Assembly (NCBI GenBank): GCA_025459035.1
Contig: JALORJ010000085.1
Coordinates: forward strand, 1-8,715
DNA: 8,715 nucleotides
Source: Burkholderiales bacterium
GTDB taxonomy: Bacteria; Pseudomonadota; Gammaproteobacteria; Burkholderiales; Ga0077523
Reading direction: 5' to 3'
Shown here: positions 5,572 to 8,715 of the stretch, piece by piece
Layout of the letters: every line of letters starts with the position of its first letter
How positions within the stretch are numbered: position 1 is the first letter of the stretch
The notes under the pieces: generated by a model
What the model saw: the letters and a program-made list of their open reading frames with translations, nothing else
What the model was told of the DNA's origin: nothing
Databases searched by the model: none
Program-made: the position numbers and the translations under genes

Positions 5572-6464
5572 GCGGGTCTCCCGGACGCCAGCGCCTTCGC
5601 GACGGTCGTGCCGAGCTCGGCCGCGCTCGGCGCGACGTGCAGGCCGTACGACCGCATGATCTCGGCCTTCTCGGCCGCCGTGTCGCCCAGCGCGGAGATG
5701 ATCGCGCCGGCGTGTCCCATACGCCGCCCCTTCGGCGCCGTGAGCCCGGCGACGTAGCCGACGACGGGCTTGGTCATGTGATCGCGCACCCAGGCCGACG
5801 CCTCGGCTTCCTGCGGGCCGCCGATCTCGCCGATCATCACCACGGCCTTCGTCTCGGGGTCGGCCTCGAAGCGCGCGAGGTGATCGAGGAACGAGCTGCC
5901 GTTGATCGGATCGCCCCCGATGCCGACGCTCGTGGTGACGCCGATGCCCAGCGCCTTCATCTGCGCCGCCGCCTCGTAGCCCAGCGTGCCGGAGCGCGAG
6001 ACGATGCCGACGTCGCCGCGGATGTAGATGTGGCCCGGCATGATCCCCAGCATCGCGCGCCCGGCGCTGATGATCCCGGCGCAGTTCGGCCCGACCAGCG
6101 TCGTGCGCCGCTCCTTCGGATAGCGCCGCAGGTAGCGCTTCACCCGCATCATGTCCTGCGCCGGGATGCCGTCGGTGATGATGCAGACCAGTTCGAGCCC
6201 GGCGTCCGCCGCCTCCATCAGCGCGTCGGCCGCGAAGGCCGGCGGCACGAAGGCGAGGCTCGCCTGTGCACCGGTCGCCGCGACTGCAGCCTTGACGGTG
6301 TCGAACACGGGGCGGTCCAGATGCGTGCGTCCGCCCTTGCCGGGCGTGACGCCGCCGACCACGTTCGTGCCGTACGCGATCATCTCCTTCGCGTGGAAGG
6401 TGGCCTTGTCGCCGGTGAAGCCCTGCACGATGACGCGGGTCGTCTCGTCGATGAGGATGCTCAT
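5568..6464 (-). CDS. mtkB: Malate-CoA ligase (malate thiokinase) alpha subunit
   Basis: This 298-aa subunit belongs to the succinyl-CoA synthetase alpha family. With MtkA it converts malate, CoA and ATP to malyl-CoA, ADP and phosphate. It has the CoA-binding Rossmann start VIVQGFTGDKATFHA (11-25), GGVTPGKGG (37-45), TLVGPNCAG (122-130), the SRSGTLGYE loop (156-164) and GIGGDPINGSSF (181-192). The phospho-histidine is His251 in GRRMGHAGAII. Succinyl-CoA synthetase is the main alternative. Close resemblance to Methylorubrum MtkB and the position between mtkA and mcl make malate-CoA ligase much more likely. The ATG at 6464 has GGAGA seven bases upstream and lies 16 bases after the mtkA stop. The gene overlaps mcl by four bases. 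A longer open frame reaches further upstream but only reads across mtkA. Confidence 0.95.
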   Translation of the reverse strand: MSILIDETTRVIVQGFTGDKATFHAKEMIAYGTNVVGGVTPGKGGRTHLDRPVFDTVKAAVAATGAQASLAFVPPAFAADALMEAADAGLELVCIITDGIPAQDMMRVKRYLRRYPKERRTTLVGPNCAGIISAGRAMLGIMPGHIYIRGDVGIVSRSGTLGYEAAAQMKALGIGVTTSVGIGGDPINGSSFLDHLARFEADPETKAVVMIGEIGGPQEAEASAWVRDHMTKPVVGYVAGLTAPKGRRMGHAGAIISALGDTAAEKAEIMRSYGLHVAPSAAELGTTVAKALASGRPA

Positions 6465-6480
6465 GCGCGCGTCTCCGGGA

Positions 6481-7653
6481 TCAGTGGGTGGCCGCCGGCG
6501 CGCGTGCCGCCGCGACGGCCTTCTGTGCGGCTTCGGCCAGCGAATCGGCGGTGACGATCGGCAGCCCGCTCTCGCGCACGATGCGCATGCCCTCGTCGAC
6601 GTTGGTGCCGGCCAGCCGCACGACCAGCGGCACGCGCAGCCCGCGTGCGGCCTGCACGACCCCCTGCGCGACCCAGTCGCAGCGGTTGATGCCGGCGAAG
6701 ATGTTGACGAGCACGACCTTGACGTCGGCATCCGACAGCACCAGGTCGAACGCCTGCTTCACGCGCTCGGGCGACGCGCCGCCGCCGACGTCGAGGAAGT
6801 TCGCCGGCTCGCCACCGGCGTACTTGATCATGTCCATCGTCGCCATCGCGAGCCCGGCGCCGTTGATGATGCAGCCGATGTCGCCGGTCAGGCCGACGTA
6901 GTTGAGGCCGTGCTCGATGGCGCGTGCCTCGCGCGGGTCTTCCTCGGCCGGGTCGCGCATCTCGGTGACCGGCGGATGCCGGAACAGCGCGTTGTCGTCG
7001 AAAGACATCTTCGCGTCGAGCGCGACGATGCGCTGGTCCTTGGTCACCACCAGCGGGTTGATCTCGATCATCGTCGCGTCGAGGTCGCGGAACGCGCGGT
7101 AGCACCCCATGATGGCGGTGACCGCCTGACTCACCTGCTTGATGTCGAGCCCGAGACCGAACGCGAGCTCGCGCGCCTGGAACGGTTGCAGGCCCACGGC
7201 CGGCTCGACCTCGACCTGCAGGATCGACTCGGGCCGGGCGTCGGCGATCTCCTCGATCTCCATCCCGCCCTGCGCCGACGCGATCACGCGGATGCGCTCG
7301 ATCTTGCGGTCGAGCACGAACCCCAGATAGATCTCGCGCACGAACGGCTCGGCCGTCTCGACGTACACGCGATGTACGACCTTGCCCCTGGGCCCGGTCT
7401 GCTCGGTCACCAGCGTGCTGCCCAGCATCGCCTTGGCGGCGTCGGCGACCTCGTGATAGGTGCGGCACAGCCGCACGCCGCCGGCCTTGCCGCGTGCGCC
7501 GGAGTGGATCTGGGCCTTGACCGCCCAGTGCCATCCCCCCAGTTCGGTGGCCACGTACACGGCCTGGTCGGGGTTGTACGCCACGCCGCCGCGCGGCACC
7601 GGCACGCCGAATCGCGCAAGCAGTTCCTTCGCCTGGTACTCGTGGATGTCCAT
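6481..7653 (-). CDS. mtkA: Malate-CoA ligase (malate thiokinase) beta subunit
   Basis: This 390-aa protein is the ATP-grasp, specificity-bearing subunit of malate-CoA ligase and belongs to the succinyl-CoA synthetase beta family. It opens with MDIHEYQAKELL and has the ATP-grasp region with Lys46 (AVKAQIHSGARGKAGG). Magnesium ligands are Asn199 (EINPL) and Asp213 (ALDAKMSFDDNA). The C-terminal ligase domain contains GDIGCIINGAGLAMATMD (257-274), NFLDVGGGAS (285-294) and VNIFAGINRCD (316-326). These match SucC-type landmarks at the same positions, so the protein is full length. It lies 34 bases after hprA and 16 bases before mtkB, which encodes its partner alpha subunit. The very strong ribosome binding site suggests high expression. 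Succinyl-CoA synthetase is the alternative, made unlikely by the serine-cycle neighbours. Confidence 0.95.
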   Translation of the reverse strand: MDIHEYQAKELLARFGVPVPRGGVAYNPDQAVYVATELGGWHWAVKAQIHSGARGKAGGVRLCRTYHEVADAAKAMLGSTLVTEQTGPRGKVVHRVYVETAEPFVREIYLGFVLDRKIERIRVIASAQGGMEIEEIADARPESILQVEVEPAVGLQPFQARELAFGLGLDIKQVSQAVTAIMGCYRAFRDLDATMIEINPLVVTKDQRIVALDAKMSFDDNALFRHPPVTEMRDPAEEDPREARAIEHGLNYVGLTGDIGCIINGAGLAMATMDMIKYAGGEPANFLDVGGGASPERVKQAFDLVLSDADVKVVLVNIFAGINRCDWVAQGVVQAARGLRVPLVVRLAGTNVDEGMRIVRESGLPIVTADSLAEAAQKAVAAARAPAATH

Positions 7654-7656
7654 GCG

Positions 7657-7667
7657 CCTCCTCCTCT
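7657..7667 (-). promoter_or_regulatory. mtkA: Strong ribosome binding site of mtkA
   Basis: The minus strand reads AGAGGAGGAGG just before the mtkA start. It contains AGGAGG at six bases from the ATG (7660-7665), a near-perfect anti-Shine-Dalgarno match in duplicate. It is the strongest such site in the window and fixes the start at 7653. Confidence 0.75.
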
Positions 7668-7687
7668 GGAGCGGGGATGTTCGGGAG

Positions 7688-8638
7688 CTACGTCACGAGG
7701 TGCTGCGGGCGAGCGTCCGCCCAGGCCTCCACGTTGTCGATCAGCTGGTCGGCGAGGAACTGCATCGCCTCGTTCGACGCCCACGCGACGTGCGGGGTCA
7801 GGATGAAGTTCGGGCGGCGCACGTCGAGCAGCGGATGACCGTCGCGCGGCGGCTCGGTGGTGAGCACGTCGAACCCCGCCCCGCCGATCAGACCTTCGTC
7901 CAGCGCCCGGATCAGGGCCGCCTCGTCGACCAGCCCGCCGCGCGCGGTGTTGATCAGCAGCGCCGTGCGCTTCATCGCGCGCATCTGCTCCAGGCCGATC
8001 AGGTTGCGGGTGGCGGGGGTCAGCGGGCAATGCAGCGACAGCACGTCGGCTTCGGCCAGCACCTGCTCGAACGGCGTGTAATCGACGCCGTCGGCCTTCG
8101 GCGGTGCGTGGTCGGCGAACAGCACCCGCATGCCGAAGCCGCGCGCGATCGCGGCGGTGGCCTGACCGATGGCGCCTTCGCCGACGATGCCGAGCGTCGA
8201 GCCGTGCAGATCGTTGATGTCGTGCGTGAGGAAGCAGAAGTTGGTCGCGGTGTTCCACACCCCGGCCTCGACGTCGCGCCGGTACGCGAGCAGGTTGCGC
8301 CGCAGCGCGAGGATCAGCGCGAACGCGTGCTCGGGCACCGTGTGCACGGCGTAGTGACGGATGTTGGCCACCGCGATGCCGCGGGCGCGGCACGCGGCGA
8401 CATCGACGCAGTCGTAGCCGGTCGCGGCGACCCCGATCATCTTCAGCGTCGGCAGCTGCGCCAGCACGGCCTCGCGCAGCTGCGACTTGTTGATGAGCGC
8501 GATCGTCGCGTCCTGCAGGCGCTCGACGATCTGGTCGGGGCGCGTGGACGGGTACTCGGTCCACGTGTGCTCGAACCGGGGTCGCCGGACGGTCGCCTTG
8601 ACCGAGTCGCGCTCGAGGAAGACGACGCGGTGGGTCAT
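7688..8638 (-). CDS. hprA: Hydroxypyruvate reductase / glycerate dehydrogenase (D-2-hydroxyacid dehydrogenase)
   Basis: This 316-aa cytoplasmic enzyme reduces hydroxypyruvate to D-glycerate with NAD(P)H, feeding glycerate kinase in the serine cycle. It shows the D-2-hydroxyacid dehydrogenase order. The catalytic domain has VAATGYDCVDV (70-80). The Rossmann segment STLGIVGEGAIGQA (147-160) carries GxGxxG. Asp176 ends the second strand and favours NAD. LINTARGGLVDE (228-239) has Arg233, AGFDVLTTEPP (254-264) has Glu262, and LTPHVAWASNEAM (280-292) has the acid/base His283. The N-terminal and C-terminal ends (MTHRVVFLERDSVKATVR; LADQLIDNVEAWADARPQ) closely resemble Methylorubrum HprA, and the length fits. 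The ATG at 8638 shares one base with the preceding gene's stop (TGATG), so it is probably translationally coupled. No mtdA or fch gene lies between it and mtkA. Other 2-hydroxyacid substrates are possible, but context favours hydroxypyruvate. Confidence 0.94.
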   Translation of the reverse strand: MTHRVVFLERDSVKATVRRPRFEHTWTEYPSTRPDQIVERLQDATIALINKSQLREAVLAQLPTLKMIGVAATGYDCVDVAACRARGIAVANIRHYAVHTVPEHAFALILALRRNLLAYRRDVEAGVWNTATNFCFLTHDINDLHGSTLGIVGEGAIGQATAAIARGFGMRVLFADHAPPKADGVDYTPFEQVLAEADVLSLHCPLTPATRNLIGLEQMRAMKRTALLINTARGGLVDEAALIRALDEGLIGGAGFDVLTTEPPRDGHPLLDVRRPNFILTPHVAWASNEAMQFLADQLIDNVEAWADARPQHLVT

Positions 8639-8715
8639 CAGCGGCTGCCCACGTTCGAGCCGGTCGACTGCGACGCGTACACCACCACGCTGCGCGCGAC
8701 GCGCTTCTTGGGGAT
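8638..8715 (-). CDS. C-terminal end of an unidentified gene upstream of hprA (partial)
   Basis: The minus strand is open from the window edge to a TGA at 8638-8640, encoding 25 residues that end in YASQSTGSNVGSR. Every sense codon ends in G or C, in line with the neighbouring genes. The stop shares its A with the hprA ATG, so this is very probably a coupled gene of the same operon. In Methylorubrum the gene before hpr is sga (serine-glyoxylate aminotransferase), which would fit the pathway. The tail does not let me confirm this: it is basic, Ser-rich and carries no recognisable motif. Confidence 0.65.
   Translation of the reverse strand: MPKKRVARSVVVYASQSTGSNVGSR

Noticed and set aside
4591..5757. 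+ strand open frame of 388 codons antisense to mcl and mtkB
   Set aside because: It is rich in Arg, His and Asp without domain features and lies opposite strongly recognised genes, so it is a GC-bias shadow.
6151..7806. + strand open frame of 551 codons antisense to mtkA and its neighbours
   Set aside because: It lies opposite mtkB, mtkA and hprA, all with intact motifs. Its own product has no recognisable domain, so length alone is no evidence at this GC content.
1..8715. tRNA, rRNA, CRISPR array, insertion sequence, phage or origin elements
   Set aside because: No cloverleaf, regular repeat-spacer pattern, transposase, terminal inverted repeat or DnaA-box cluster was seen. Base composition is even across the window, with no sign of recent transfer.

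Overview
The window is very GC-rich, with G or C at nearly every third codon position, and genes are packed tightly on both strands. The protein families and their similarity to methylotroph enzymes suggest a betaproteobacterium, probably Burkholderiales, able to assimilate C1 units. The lineage is inferred from gene content and composition, not from a marker gene.

Left part (1-3191): the tail of an unidentified gene overlaps, by an ATGA junction, a membrane-bound hybrid histidine kinase (110-2059, +). Convergent to it, and overlapping its 3' end by 55 bases, is a LuxR-type response regulator (2005-2706, -). That regulator is coupled by a GTGA overlap to an upstream DUF3293 protein (2703-3191, -). 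Together they form a compact signalling locus. The kinase H-box (HDLRQPLHAL) and the NarL/FixJ-type partner recall regulators of PQQ-dependent alcohol oxidation, but their target here is unknown.

Middle part (3192-4566): after a 182-base divergent intergenic region comes a small ArsR-type repressor with a TTG start (3374-3694, +), followed by a classical short-chain dehydrogenase/reductase (3775-4566, +). Both genes are preceded by the palindrome GTTCGAAC and by a 14-bp near-identical block exactly 400 bases apart. This suggests that the ArsR protein controls both itself and the SDR. A strong hairpin sits directly after the arsR stop codon.

Right part (4594-8715, all -): an operon in transcription order: tail of an unidentified gene, hprA (hydroxypyruvate reductase), mtkA and mtkB (malate-CoA ligase beta and alpha), mcl (malyl-CoA lyase). 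These are core enzymes of the serine cycle. HprA makes D-glycerate from hydroxypyruvate; MtkAB activates malate to malyl-CoA; Mcl splits malyl-CoA into acetyl-CoA and glyoxylate. Junctions are very tight (1-base overlap, 34 bases, 16 bases, 4-base overlap). mtdA, fch and ppc, which interrupt this series in Methylorubrum, are not present between these genes. The operon promoter lies outside the window. No tRNA, rRNA, insertion sequence, CRISPR or phage gene was seen. No gene-free stretch exceeds 300 bases.
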